Below are positions 17,207 through 27,600 of a stretch of 52,861 bases of DNA, piece by piece. The DNA is from Saprospiraceae bacterium (GTDB lineage: Bacteria; Bacteroidota; Bacteroidia; Chitinophagales; Saprospiraceae). The number at the start of each line of letters is the position of its first letter. The stretch's first letter is position 1. The notes below the pieces were generated by a model. That model had not been told where the DNA came from and ran no database searches. It saw only the letters and a program-made list of their open reading frames with translations. The stretch is from contig JABWBR010000037.1 of assembly GCA_013360405.1 (NCBI GenBank), positions 1 through 52,861 on the forward strand, read 5' to 3'. The translations under genes were made by a program, and so were the position numbers.

Positions 17207-17267
17207 CTGTACGACTCGTGCGCAGCTTCCTTGTTCATAAAGTCATAAAGCCGTACGAGTCGTACAG
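17207..17267. terminator. 13-base perfect inverted repeat (CTGTACGACTCGT)
   Basis: CTGTACGACTCGT at 17207-17219 pairs perfectly with ACGAGTCGTACAG at 17255-17267 across a 35-base loop. It lies between the 1543-residue gene and the transglutaminase gene, both on the minus strand, and probably marks the end of the first transcript. There is no clear T-run. Confidence 0.5.
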
Positions 17268-17294
17268 ATACAGTCGCAAAGCCTCAAGTAGCCC

Positions 17295-20200
17295 CTACTT
17301 CCCTACCGCCTCGATGCGCCGCAAAAACTGCGTAGCCGTGCCGGCGTCGACTTCCTGGATTTCATAGGTCTCGCCGTCGTCCATTTTGAATACGAGTTCT
17401 TTGGATTTCAGGCCGCGCAATGCTTCCAGGAATGCAGGGTTATTGGAGGTCACGCTGAGGATGCCTTGTTTAAACCCAAAATAATAAAACTGCTCGCTGG
17501 GCGACTTGAGGTACAGATACAGGCGGTCGTCTTCGTTGGAGGGCATCTTGATCTCCAGGAAGCAGGTCACCATTTTTTGTACCAAATCTCCGTTGATGCT
17601 CATGAGACCCACGTTTTTGTCGGTATTCACAAACGACTGGTAGTCGATGTCCCATTTCATTTTTACCCTGCTGAAGAGGAAGGTGTAAGGGTTGTATTTT
17701 TTGGGAATATCGAGGAATCCCGAGGTGATGCCGTCGATGGCTTCTTTCATTTCTTTGTCGTTGGGGAATATATTGGCGGCGGCTTTTTTATAAAAATCGA
17801 TATCGGTAAGGTAGGTGATGATATTGCCGCCGAAGCTCGACGACATGATGTCGTTGGTCACGATTTTTAATAACGCCTCGGGTACGATGAGCTTGATGCC
17901 GGTCATGAGCTCGGCGGTGACGGGCGCGGCTTCGATCGCAGGCCCGGGGGGCATCGGCATGGGCATTTCAGTAGAGTCGGTGGCCATAGAGTCGGCAGGC
18001 ATTTCTTCTTCGGCGAGCATCATGAGGCCGTCGTCGCTGCCTTCTTCTTTTTCTTTCTCTTCGGCTTCGGGCGGCGGCGGCAGGAATTTTGTCTGCGCAA
18101 AGCCCGCAGCGTCTACTTTGATGTATTTGAGCGCGGTGCCGAGGTTGAATTTGCCGTTGGCTTCTATGGTGCCGTCATAGTTTTTGAAAACGAATTTGTT
18201 GCCGATGTCCTGGTTGCGAATAACCCGCGAGGAGTCGCCGAAGGTAAAGGCGTCCAGTTTATTATCATAAATAAATACGCCCTTGACGGGGAATATCTGG
18301 CGGTCTTTGCGGAACAATAGCGGCATCATGGCGCGGGGGTAAATCCTGGCCTGTTCTTTGCTGAGGTACAAGCCGGTAAACAGCGGGTCGCCGTCGTAGC
18401 TCTTGGGTTCGTTGTAGCGGATGGCGAGATTGCGCTTGTCGCCTTCGCTGCTCACGGTAAACCAGTATTTGTAGGGCAGCTTGTCGGCATTCAGCCGGGC
18501 GAATCCTTCAAATTTGAGGTTGCGCGATTCGGCGTTGAGGTGGATGGTACCCTGGAATTGGGTTTTGTAGTCGATATAAAAATCGTCTTTTTCTTCAACT
18601 TGCCCTGTGGCGCGCGTCACGGTGCGTTTTTCGGTTATGCTGCCCTTGCCTACGGGCTGGCCGGTGATATTTTGAAGCACGATGCGCTGCTCGCGGTCGC
18701 CCACGTTGTATTCGTATTTACCCGTAGCCGTGTATTCCCGACGGCCTTTTATATCTACGGTAGCCTCCTTGATGACGTGGTATTTGTTGGTGGTATCGGC
18801 TACGATCTCGGCGTTTTCCAGTCTTTTCATCAGTCCGCCGGGTTCGATTTCCACTTTGCCGTCTTTGGGGTAGATGAATGCGTCGGCTGATACCACGTGG
18901 GGAACGCCATCTACTTTCAGCTGACTGGCTTTGATATCGTAGAAGGCCGCCTGTCCTTGAAAGCGAAGCGAATCCTGGTCGGGGTCGATAGACACGAAGG
19001 TACCGGGTTTATTGGGATCAGCTTTGAAGTTGATCGTTTCCTCTTTCATATCCCACTTAAACTCGTTCATCGAGGTCACATACTTGTTGTACGGCAGGGT
19101 GGTGACGAGAAATTCGTCGTTGGCCTGGAAGTTGCCGTTTTGTTTGTCGAAGTCAACATAGCCGTTTACGTTGGCGGTTTGCAGGGCCAGCTGGCCGGCG
19201 TCTGCGGCTTTGATGCTCACGTTCATCGTATCGGCTTTGGCAGAGAAGGCGCCGAAGACGAGTTGTTTGGAGCGCAGGGTGGCCTTGTCCCAGTCCAGGT
19301 CGCCATCGGCGCGCAGGCCGCCGGGGGTAAGGATCAGGGTGCCTTTGAGTGTATGATTGTTGGCGTTAAACATGGCAAACGGCGCTTCTTCCGAGCGGAT
19401 ATACATGCTATCGCGGTAGGGGCGCCAGTCGAGTTTAACGTTGATACCCCTTACTTTGGGCACTTGTACCGCACTGGCCCGGTCTTCCTCCAGGTTAAAG
19501 CGCTCGGCGCTGGCGAGCAATTGTTTGGGTTTGAAGATGATATCCTGTGAATTCACCGAAGCGCCCAGGTATTTGAGGTTGCCCTTGCCCAGGAAGCCCA
19601 TATTACTCAGGTCGATATCGCCGGTGTAAACCCCTTTGCCGCCGTATGCGGGATAACCCTGTGTGGGTGTTTTGGTAGGAAATCCCAACGACTGGTCGTC
19701 GCGCAGGACCAGGGTTTCTTTGAATTTCGGAAAAATCTTGGCAGAATACATGGTGCCCTTAAAGCGCAGGTCGCGCGCCGTGATCTTGTCGAGGGCATTG
19801 AGGTTGAATGGATCTATTTCAAAATAAAAAGAATCGCGCAGATAAGCGCCTCGCTGGATGGCAGCGGCATCGTAAAATACGTACGATTTGCCCTTGCTTT
19901 GGAAGGAGGGGAACATTTCGATGTCTTCCCTACCCGACTTATTCGAAGGCGCGTCGATGAGCAACACGCCGTGCAGCTGCTCGATACGCGAGCCGATGGC
20001 AAACGCGATGGGGTTCTTCTGTTTGTCGACTTCGCCGGTGGGGATGTATATATCGAAAAATCCGATAGAGTCCATTTTGACCTGAAACTGGTCGTATTCG
20101 AAATGAAAATTCTCACCCGTAAAAATGGAAAAACCAGCAAATAACCTGCCGTTGAGGTCCATATTGCGGTTTTTCTTCATCACCAATTCCTCTTTGTTGG

Positions 20201-21926
20201 GTATGATCGCCACGCGTTGTTTGGGACTGAATTCGATATTTTTGACGCCCCTGACCTTGATGGTGTTGTCTTTCAGGTCGAGGGTGGCATTGATATCGGG
20301 GGTGGAGGAGTGCAACTGCAACACATCGTAATCCGTTTTTTCCTGGTCGGCATACACGTAGTGGAATACCTTGGGTTTGAGTTCGACGAGTTGCTTATCG
20401 CTGTCGTAGTTGATAAATCCCTGGGAGACAAGATCGTACAAAAGACTTTGAATATTATCTACCGTAAATTTGGAGTTGATCCGCGAGGCGATCAGGGTTG
20501 CATCCAACACGTTGGTACCCAGGTCTTCGGCAGTGGCCTTCATGATGGCCAGTGGGTTTGCGGTGGCGATATTTTGGATGCGCTGGTAGTCTGATTTTTG
20601 AAAATATTCGAGCGATTCGAACAATACGTCGCCTTTGCGGGAAATTGCGATAGAGGGCTTGCCGATAACAATAGAGTCCTTGTCGACATAAGCCTGGATA
20701 TTTTCCGTCTCAATATTCACCTGGTGCATGGAGCTGAAGAAAGGGTTGCGGTCGCTACCTCGTTGGCCTCGTGCGAGTTGGATTTCTTTGCGGGGGATTT
20801 CAAAGCGAAGGTTTACTGATGGGTGGTAAATAGAATCCTTACCCGAATAAATAGTGGCTGCCACGCGTTCGCCTACGATACGCTCGCCCCGGCGGATAGT
20901 AAACAATTCGGAGAAGCCCTTAAAAACCAATCGATCGCGCAGATCAAAGAGCGTAATAACGGCTTTATTTTCTTTGCTGCCGAAGCCGTATACGGTGGTG
21001 CCGTGCAGCCTGAAACCGCCTTTATAGCTGATGCCCTGGCCGATATCCTTTATTTCCAGGATTTGCTGGTAAGATTCAAATCTCGGATAAGAGCCTTCGG
21101 TGAGTTCGTCGGTAGAGATTTTGTCGCTCAGGTCGCCTTCGATAAGTTTACCGCCGAAATATTGCGGATAGCGCAATTTTGCCTTTTTGGCTTCGTAGAG
21201 GCTCCGGTTAACGTCAATGGAATAGTCGGTCAATTCGACATAAATCTCGGGGCCCAGGCCCAGGCGTTCCCAGCTTACTTTGCCGCCTTTACCTTTCCAG
21301 GTCATGTCTACCGGGTAAAATTTGCCCGTAGTTTGGCGCACGAAAATAGAATCTTCCTTGCGTGCAGCCATCAGGTCCATTTTCTCAAACTCCAGAATAG
21401 GGGCCTGTTCCTCGTATTTCCACTGGTATTTGTCGGATAGCGCCCACCAGGCCGTGCCTGAAGTAGAATAGCGCAAAGCGCCGTTTGTAAAAAATTCGTT
21501 GGAGAACTCCAGAAATTGCTGGAATGGTTTCACTTTGCGGCCTTCCAGGTTGGTCAGCATGCTTGTAACTACCTGGTGCCAGGTATTAAAATGCTGGGCG
21601 GCGTTGGGCAGTTTTTTGAGCGAGACCAGGGCTTTGAGGTATTCGCTGAAATAGGGGCTGGCCGTGAGGCGTTGTGCCAGCATGGCATTGCCTACAGCCA
21701 GTATCTGCAGTTTTTCTTCATTGGCAAAAAGTCCGCTTTTGAATGTTTTTTCAAATTCGCGGTAGGTATCTTCAAGCGCTTTTTGCTTGCTGGAAGTCAT
21801 GTAGGTTTCCAGTTGCGCAATAAATTCGCCTTCGTTTTCCGAAAATTTATCGAGGCGCTGAGCCGTCAGACACAAGGGGGCAGTCAGTAGCAGGCCCATC
21901 CACACAAGGAGATAGATTTGTTTCAT
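17295..21926 (-). CDS. Large exported beta-rich protein of unknown function
   Basis: I do not recognise this 1543-residue protein. It begins with a signal peptide (about 22 residues, ending LCLTAQ). Residues 25-250 are mixed and look alpha-helical at first. From about 290 to 1250 it is a long run of alternating short strands with phrases such as LKDNTIKVRGVKNIEF, GTMYSAKIFPKFKETL and ARDLRFKGTMY, reminiscent of repeated beta structure in envelope-spanning or surface proteins (an OstA- or AsmA-like impression, not a match). A low-complexity Pro/Glu/Met-rich linker lies at about 1279-1335, then a C-terminal helical and mixed part. I see no T9SS C-terminal domain and no catalytic motif. It follows prmA on the same strand across a heptamer array. 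Confidence 0.75.
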   Translation of the reverse strand: MKQIYLLVWMGLLLTAPLCLTAQRLDKFSENEGEFIAQLETYMTSSKQKALEDTYREFEKTFKSGLFANEEKLQILAVGNAMLAQRLTASPYFSEYLKALVSLKKLPNAAQHFNTWHQVVTSMLTNLEGRKVKPFQQFLEFSNEFFTNGALRYSTSGTAWWALSDKYQWKYEEQAPILEFEKMDLMAARKEDSIFVRQTTGKFYPVDMTWKGKGGKVSWERLGLGPEIYVELTDYSIDVNRSLYEAKKAKLRYPQYFGGKLIEGDLSDKISTDELTEGSYPRFESYQQILEIKDIGQGISYKGGFRLHGTTVYGFGSKENKAVITLFDLRDRLVFKGFSELFTIRRGERIVGERVAATIYSGKDSIYHPSVNLRFEIPRKEIQLARGQRGSDRNPFFSSMHQVNIETENIQAYVDKDSIVIGKPSIAISRKGDVLFESLEYFQKSDYQRIQNIATANPLAIMKATAEDLGTNVLDATLIASRINSKFTVDNIQSLLYDLVSQGFINYDSDKQLVELKPKVFHYVYADQEKTDYDVLQLHSSTPDINATLDLKDNTIKVRGVKNIEFSPKQRVAIIPNKEELVMKKNRNMDLNGRLFAGFSIFTGENFHFEYDQFQVKMDSIGFFDIYIPTGEVDKQKNPIAFAIGSRIEQLHGVLLIDAPSNKSGREDIEMFPSFQSKGKSYVFYDAAAIQRGAYLRDSFYFEIDPFNLNALDKITARDLRFKGTMYSAKIFPKFKETLVLRDDQSLGFPTKTPTQGYPAYGGKGVYTGDIDLSNMGFLGKGNLKYLGASVNSQDIIFKPKQLLASAERFNLEEDRASAVQVPKVRGINVKLDWRPYRDSMYIRSEEAPFAMFNANNHTLKGTLILTPGGLRADGDLDWDKATLRSKQLVFGAFSAKADTMNVSIKAADAGQLALQTANVNGYVDFDKQNGNFQANDEFLVTTLPYNKYVTSMNEFKWDMKEETINFKADPNKPGTFVSIDPDQDSLRFQGQAAFYDIKASQLKVDGVPHVVSADAFIYPKDGKVEIEPGGLMKRLENAEIVADTTNKYHVIKEATVDIKGRREYTATGKYEYNVGDREQRIVLQNITGQPVGKGSITEKRTVTRATGQVEEKDDFYIDYKTQFQGTIHLNAESRNLKFEGFARLNADKLPYKYWFTVSSEGDKRNLAIRYNEPKSYDGDPLFTGLYLSKEQARIYPRAMMPLLFRKDRQIFPVKGVFIYDNKLDAFTFGDSSRVIRNQDIGNKFVFKNYDGTIEANGKFNLGTALKYIKVDAAGFAQTKFLPPPPEAEEKEKEEGSDDGLMMLAEEEMPADSMATDSTEMPMPMPPGPAIEAAPVTAELMTGIKLIVPEALLKIVTNDIMSSSFGGNIITYLTDIDFYKKAAANIFPNDKEMKEAIDGITSGFLDIPKKYNPYTFLFSRVKMKWDIDYQSFVNTDKNVGLMSINGDLVQKMVTCFLEIKMPSNEDDRLYLYLKSPSEQFYYFGFKQGILSVTSNNPAFLEALRGLKSKELVFKMDDGETYEIQEVDAGTATQFLRRIEAVGK

Positions 21927-21936
21927 TATATAGCGA

Positions 21937-22018
21937 TTTTCGATTTCGGATTTCCGATTTCGGATTTCGGATTAATCCAGGTTCAATCTGCAATCCGAAT
22001 TCCGAATTCCGAAATTTC
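21937..22018. repeat. Inverted heptamer array, TTTCGGA / TTCCGAA
   Basis: TTTCGGA-type heptamers (about 21940-21972) face ATCCGAA/TTCCGAA heptamers (about 21992-22013). The right arm runs into the prmA stop codon TAG, and the left arm ends 10 bases from the start of the 1543-residue gene. It fills the whole gap between the two genes. Confidence 0.85.
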
Positions 22019-22870
22019 CTAAGATTTGTCCATGACAACTGCCGCCCACGCCCCCCTATGCCGGCTCTCCGTTTTCCGGAAGCCCTGGGATTCGGCTTGC
22101 GTGGTCACCAGGTCTTCATCGGTTTGCAATACTCCGGAAATCAACAACACGCCGGGTGATGCCGTCATGGCATATAACGCGGGGAGGGATTCCAGTATTA
22201 CATTTCTATTAATATTAGCAAGGATCACGTCGTAAGGGCCCGGACCCACCGCATCGAGCGTACCGTGAAACACCCTGATGTCGGGGGTTTGGTTCAACCG
22301 GGCGTTTTCGATGCTATTTGCTGCCGATTCTTCTTCGATATCGACGGCGTCGACCAGGGAGGCGCCCATTTTCGCGGCGAGGATGGCCAGTATGCCCGTA
22401 CCGCAGCCGTAGTCGAGCACGCGGGCGCCGGCGAGCGACAGATTTCGCATGGCCTGCATCATCATATACGTGGTTTCGTGGTGGCCGGTGCCGAAAGCCA
22501 TCTTCGGGTTGATTACCAATTCGTATTCCACCCCTTGCGAGGGCTCGTGGAAGTCGGCTCTGACCCCGCAGAAATCGTCTACGACGATGGGTTGAAAATT
22601 AGATTCCCAAACGGCATTCCAGTTTTGGGCAGGAATAAACGTTACCGCATACTGAAAAGGCCATTGTTGTTGCCATTCCGACAATTGGGCTGCAATAGCC
22701 TCCTGGTCGGTATCCGGCTCGGGGATAAAAGCGTGCAGGCCTTCAGGGGTTTCTTCGAAGGTATCGAAGGGCAGTTCGCTGAGCATAGCCAGCAAGATAT
22801 CGCGATATGGTTCCGCGATAACGAAGTTATATTGGTAGTAGTTCAAAGCAATTTTTTTATCCTTCCGCAT
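22019..22870 (-). CDS. prmA: Ribosomal protein L11 methyltransferase
   Basis: PrmA methylates lysines and the N-terminus of ribosomal protein L11 using S-adenosylmethionine. The 283-residue product has an N-terminal L11-binding domain, the family segment MAFGTGHHET at 124-133, the SAM motif DYGCGTG at 153-159 and a motif-IV NINRNV segment near 215. The start at 22870 lies inside the 3' end of the DinB-like gene (14-base overlap); no later in-frame ATG gives a full N-terminal domain. The overlap suggests translational coupling with that gene. Confidence 0.94.
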   Translation of the reverse strand: MRKDKKIALNYYQYNFVIAEPYRDILLAMLSELPFDTFEETPEGLHAFIPEPDTDQEAIAAQLSEWQQQWPFQYAVTFIPAQNWNAVWESNFQPIVVDDFCGVRADFHEPSQGVEYELVINPKMAFGTGHHETTYMMMQAMRNLSLAGARVLDYGCGTGILAILAAKMGASLVDAVDIEEESAANSIENARLNQTPDIRVFHGTLDAVGPGPYDVILANINRNVILESLPALYAMTASPGVLLISGVLQTDEDLVTTQAESQGFRKTESRHRGAWAAVVMDKS

Positions 22871-23375
22871 TGATATGCGCCCGGTATTTCAAAGTAGACG
22901 GCGCCACGCCCAAATTTTCATCAAAAACCAACTCCGGAAAGGCCGTACGTAATCCGATACGGATCATAGCCAGGTGGTGCACCGCATGGTCGTATGCAAA
23001 CATCAGTTCGCGACCTATCGAAGAGAGCACAAGCGGCCTGCTCTCATCCGGTTGCGAGGAAAAATCCGCCAGCACTTGAATAGACTGTTGCTCTTGCAGT
23101 GTTTCCACTTTTCCGGTAATCTCGATGAGTGCGTGAATCGCGTACCCCGGGTCGGTCTCTACATCCGTTTCCCTTTCGCGGTTGGCATAGTCGACAATCC
23201 CCATGCCCGTATCGCGAAGCAGGCAACGGTAAAAGTCGATGATATGCCTCACGTGTTGCCCCAATGTAGCGCCTTTGAATATGTCGAGCGGCCTTGCATA
23301 ATCCGCGGCATCTATCTCCTGGAGTAAATCTTTGATTTGAGACGCCATGGTGAGCGTCGCTTCTTTGCAATTCAT
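22857..23375 (-). CDS. DinB-like metal-binding four-helix protein
   Basis: The 172-residue protein looks like a member of the DinB/YfiT superfamily: four helices with histidines placed to bind a divalent metal, here GQHVRHIIDF (H41, H44) and YDHAVHHLAMIRIG near 130-143. Members include metal-dependent thiol transferases and many uncharacterised proteins; no activity can be assigned. Its 3' end overlaps prmA by 14 bases. folD lies upstream on the same strand but across an inverted octamer array. In-frame M10 is an alternative start. Confidence 0.75.
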   Translation of the reverse strand: MNCKEATLTMASQIKDLLQEIDAADYARPLDIFKGATLGQHVRHIIDFYRCLLRDTGMGIVDYANRERETDVETDPGYAIHALIEITGKVETLQEQQSIQVLADFSSQPDESRPLVLSSIGRELMFAYDHAVHHLAMIRIGLRTAFPELVFDENLGVAPSTLKYRAHINAEG

Positions 23376-23380
23376 TATGC

Positions 23381-23466
23381 TAAGTTGATGTGCTAATTTG
23401 CTAATGTGCTGATGTGCTAATATCTTTTAAATCAGCACATCAACACATCAGCACATCAGCAAATTA
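23381..23466. repeat. Inverted octamer array, GATGTGCT / AGCACATC
   Basis: GATGTGCT/AATTTGCT/AATGTGCT units on the left (about 23388-23420) face AGCACATC/AACACATC/AGCAAATT units on the right (about 23433-23466). The family is the same as the array at 22-182, here as two inverted arms. It spans the gap from two bases before the folD stop to six bases before the DinB-like start. Confidence 0.85.
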
Positions 23467-23467
23467 A

Positions 23468-24346
23468 TCAAACCACTCCCCCTTCCGCCGCTTTCAGGGT
23501 ATTGAGCAGCAGCGACATCACCGTCATTTGACCTACGCCGCCGGGCACGGGGGTAATATACGACGACTTGGGCGAAACGGAGGCAAAGTCCACGTCGCCG
23601 GTAAGGCGGTAGCCTTTGGGCAGCACGGGGTCGTCTACGCGGTTCATGCCCACGTCGATCACCACTACGCCTTCTTTCACCATATCGCCGGTAATAAAAT
23701 CGGCTTTGCCGATAGCGGCGATGAGGATATCGGCGCGGCGGGTATGTTCGGCAAGGTCGCGGGTGCGGCTGTGGCAGATCGTCACCGTAGCATCGCCGGG
23801 GTAACCTTTTCTGGACAGCAGAATGCTAATGGGTGTGCCCACGATATTGCTGCGGCCCACTACTACCACTTCTTTGCCTGCGGTGGGAATATCATAACGG
23901 CGCAGCATCTCTACAATGCCGTAAGGTGTAGCCGGCAAATAGCAAGGCAGGCCCTGGGCCATCCTCCCGAAGTTGACGGGGTGAAAGCCGTCTACGTCTT
24001 TTTGGGGGTCGATAGCCAGCGTGATGTTTTCTTCCTTGATATGCTTGGGTAAGGGCAATTGCACGATAAACCCGTCTATATCTGCATTATTATTGAGGTC
24101 GCGGACGATCTCCAGTAATTCAGCTTCGGTGGTAGTAGCCGGCTGCCGGATGAGGGTAGAGCTAAAGCCGGCGGCTTCGCACGATTTCACCTTATTGCGC
24201 ACGTATACCTGGCTGGCGGGGTCATCGCCCACGAGTACGGCCGCCAGGTGGGGTGGTTTTAGTCCATGAGATGCACGGCGCACCGTTGCGGCGGCCAATT
24301 CCTGCTTGATCGTCTCTGCCAGCCATTTGCCATCGAGTAATTGCAT
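23468..24346 (-). CDS. folD: Bifunctional methylenetetrahydrofolate dehydrogenase/cyclohydrolase
   Basis: FolD interconverts 5,10-methylene-THF and 10-formyl-THF in the cytoplasm, feeding purine synthesis and initiator formylation. The 292-residue product has the catalytic pattern YVRNKVKSC (Y48, K52), the QLPLP motif, the Rossmann segment GRSNIVGTPIS and the C-terminal PGGVGQMT signature. I chose ATG 24346 (MQLLDGKWLA), the standard FolD start; the frame stays open 58 codons further upstream but that part is AT-rich and includes the likely promoter. It is transcribed away from the SprB-like gene. Confidence 0.95.
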   Translation of the reverse strand: MQLLDGKWLAETIKQELAAATVRRASHGLKPPHLAAVLVGDDPASQVYVRNKVKSCEAAGFSSTLIRQPATTTEAELLEIVRDLNNNADIDGFIVQLPLPKHIKEENITLAIDPQKDVDGFHPVNFGRMAQGLPCYLPATPYGIVEMLRRYDIPTAGKEVVVVGRSNIVGTPISILLSRKGYPGDATVTICHSRTRDLAEHTRRADILIAAIGKADFITGDMVKEGVVVIDVGMNRVDDPVLPKGYRLTGDVDFASVSPKSSYITPVPGGVGQMTVMSLLLNTLKAAEGGVV

Positions 24347-24690
24347 GTCGTGATGTAGTATGTGAATAAAGCGCAAAGTTAGGAAGCAGGTATCTAAAGA
24401 TTTGTCGTACAGACTAAAATTATTATTATAAATAAAATGCAATAGCTCGTACGAAAAAAATAATTTTGCACAAACAGGCAAAACAAAGTTATATGAGAAA
24501 AACTTACACCTATTTACCATACTTTTGTTTATCTTTGCACAAGATTCCTTCTATTATCTCCAACAGACGACCGCCCTTAACATTTCAAGCAAATTAATGC
24601 TATTGGATAAATTTCGCCCTTGCCTGTTCGTAACGAACAGGGATGCTTCGTTCAATGTGTCACATTCAATAATTACATCTGGTTGTTAAA
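24347..24690. promoter_or_regulatory. Divergent regulatory region between folD and the SprB-like gene
   Basis: This 344-base stretch has no gene and no tandem array. Two plus-strand boxes fit TAnnTTTG: TAATTTTG at 24461-24468 and TATCTTTG at 24530-24537. Using the second, the adhesin leader would be about 150 bases long. Inside that leader is the palindrome CCTGTTCGT-A-ACGAACAGG at 24623-24641, able to form a 9-base-pair stem with almost no loop as RNA, or more likely to act as a DNA operator. No tRNA or known riboswitch is visible. Confidence 0.45.
24374..24381 (-). promoter_or_regulatory. Candidate -7 box for folD
   Basis: Read on the minus strand the site is TAACTTTG, matching TAnnTTTG. 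It lies 28 bases before the chosen folD ATG and inside the open frame upstream of it, which supports the shorter start. No convincing -33 TTG is seen. Confidence 0.4.
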
Positions 24691-27600
24691 ATGTTGCAAA
24701 TGACAACACACTACAAATTGATCGCCTTACTGTTGGCGGTAACTTCCTGGAGCCTGGGCGCTTTGTCGGCGCAGAATTACATCATGAACGGCAATCCGAT
24801 AAACGATTGCAGCGGCTTTTTCCTTGATAGCGGCGGCAATAACGGCGGTTACGGTCCCAACCAAAATATTACGACTACGATTTGCCCCGACGGTTCTACC
24901 GGCACGCATATCCAATTGTTTTTTATCAGCCTGGCCCTTGGAGCAGGTGATGACCTCTGCTTTTATGATTCCATGGTAGCCGTACCTGGCAACGAGTTGT
25001 CTTGTGCCAGTGACTTTTTTACAGGCCCTCCCTTTATTGTACAGGCAACAGCGGCTAACCCCAGCGGATGTTTAACCGTCGTGTTTACGTCTGACGGTAC
25101 CGATGAAGGCGCCGGGTGGAGCGCACAAATGGGGTGTATCGCTGCCTGTCAGACTATTCTGTCTGATCTGGTAAGTTCCAACCCTGCTGTTGCGCCTGCC
25201 GATACCGGTTGGGTAAATGCCTGCCCCGACCAACGTATCTATTTCAACGGACAGGGCTTGTACCCGCAAAACGGCTTGATTTATAATCATTCTGATTTTA
25301 CGTCTTCTTTTGAATGGAATTTTGGCGATGGCGTAACCGCCGTGGGCCCCAACGTGTCGCATACCTATGACGAGCCGGGTGGTTACGTCGTACAACTCAC
25401 CATTACCGACCAGTTCGGCTGCCGAAGCTCGACTTTCCTCAACCAACGCGTGCGGATTTCTACCCGTCCCGACTTCATTATCGGAGGTACTCTACCCGCC
25501 CAGATCTGTGCGGGCGACACGATTAGCCTCGACGCATCTATTAATACCATGCAGAATGCTTCCGAAGTATCGGTAATCCCATTATCCGGGAGCTTCCAGT
25601 CAGGCGGTGCAGTCTCCGACTCATTGCCCCTACCCGACGGCACGGGCGCGGTTTATGAAACCAGCGTCAACCTGACCAGCTTTTCGCCAGGCCAGGTACT
25701 CACCGATATCAATGACCTGACGAGCATATGCGTCAATATGGAGCACTCCTGGATGCACGACCTCGACGTGCTACTCCGATGCCCCGACGGTACCACCGTG
25801 ATATTGCAAAACCAGGAATTTATCGGTAACCTCGTCTTCCTGGGCCAACCCTATGAGCTCGACGATTTTACCAATCCCAACCCTCCCCTACCCGGCGTGG
25901 GCTGGGATTATTGCTGGACCGCCGCCGCCCAATACACCTGGACGGAGTACACCCAAACTTTCGACCCCCCCACCCTGCCCAGCGGCGATTATGCCTCGTT
26001 TGAACCGCTCGACAACCTGATAGGCTGCCCGCTAAACGGCGAATGGACGCTTATCGTACAGGACCAATGGGCCTCCGACAACGGTTGGGTTTTTGAATGG
26101 AGTATCAATTTTAATCCGGCTATCTATCCCGAACTTGAGGTGTTCACGCCCCAAATAGTGGACTATGCCTGGCTTTCAAATCCCTCGGTGTTTTTCCTCA
26201 CGCAGGATTCTATCTCCGCTTCCCCTCAAAACGCAGGAACTGCCAGCTATATATTTTCCGTTACCAACGACTACGGCTGTACCTACGATACTTCGCTGCA
26301 ACTGGTTGTACTGCCCGAAACGCACCCCGACTGCTACGACTGTCAGCAATTGCTGGCGCCTGAAGACGATATTGTGATTTGTGAAAATGACAACGCTCCT
26401 TTGGATGTAAATGCCAACGTGCCCCTGCAAACCGCCGTGACTTTTGAGGCTTATCCCAATTACCCGCTGGGATTTTCTAATCACCCATACGCCAATCCCT
26501 ACTATTCGCCCATGAGCGTGAATAGTATCAGGCCGCTAACGATCACCAATGCGTCTACCCAAATTGTGTCGGTTTGTGTAAATATTAGTACCGATTGGAA
26601 CAGCGACATGCGACTATATCTTCGGGCGCCTTCCGGACAATTACTCGAATTGTCGACCAATAACGGCGGCAGTAGCGACAATTATACCAATACTTGCTTT
26701 ACTACGGCCGCCGCGCCGCTGATTAATACAGGCACCGGGCCCTTTACAGGCAATTTCCGCCCCGAGGGCAACTGGACCGTGCTCAACGGCGCAACGGTGA
26801 ATGGTACCTGGCAATTAGTAGTCTCCGACGGCTTCGGCATCAACGAAATGGGTAGCGTCAATTCCTGGTCGATTACGTTTAATTCAACTAATGTGATCAC
26901 CTACAACTGGACACCCACTGCCGGGTTGAGTTGTACCAACTGCCCCAATCCTGTGGCCGATCCCAACAATACCACCAGTTATATCGTGCAAGCTAGTGAT
27001 AGCTACGGATGTACAGCCCGCGATACCATCGTGGTGGGTATCATCAACAACCTGCCCGCGCCTGTGGTAATTTGCCAGCCCACTGCCGACGGAGAAATTA
27101 CGTTTAGTTGGTCACCCATTGGCGGCATCAATGATTACGAAATCAGGTATACGCTCAATGGCGTTACAGGCCCCTGGCAGGGTCCGATTTCCGAACAGGT
27201 CTATGTCGTGAACGGCCTCCAAGTCGGCGACCAGGTCACGCTCGAAGTGCGCGCTAATACCGGCGGCGCATCTTTAAACTGCGTGGTGGACGTTGGTTCG
27301 GCTACCTGCGATTACGGCGCCTGTACGCTGGCGGGCAGTGCCAATAACCTGCAGCCTTCCAGTTGCTTCGGCATAGCCGACGGCGCGGCTACTATCGTCG
27401 CAGCAGGCGGTACTTCTCCTTACCAATACTACCTGGATGGATCACCCACCAGCACATTTAACGGCGTATATAGCGATCTCAGTCCGGGAGATCACTTTGT
27501 AATTGTGCAAGACATCGATGGTTGCCGCGACTCGGTATTTTTTGCCATACAACAACCCGCCCAACTTACGCTGGGACTGAATATTACCCAAGCCGTGAGT

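Noticed and set aside
23468-24520. Longer FolD with a 58-residue N-terminal extension
   Set aside because: The extension is AT-rich, contains a -7 box and has no counterpart in the family; MQLLDGKWLA is the normal start.
24347-24690. tRNA or riboswitch in the longest gap
   Set aside because: No cloverleaf, anticodon arm or known aptamer core could be found; only promoter boxes and a palindrome.
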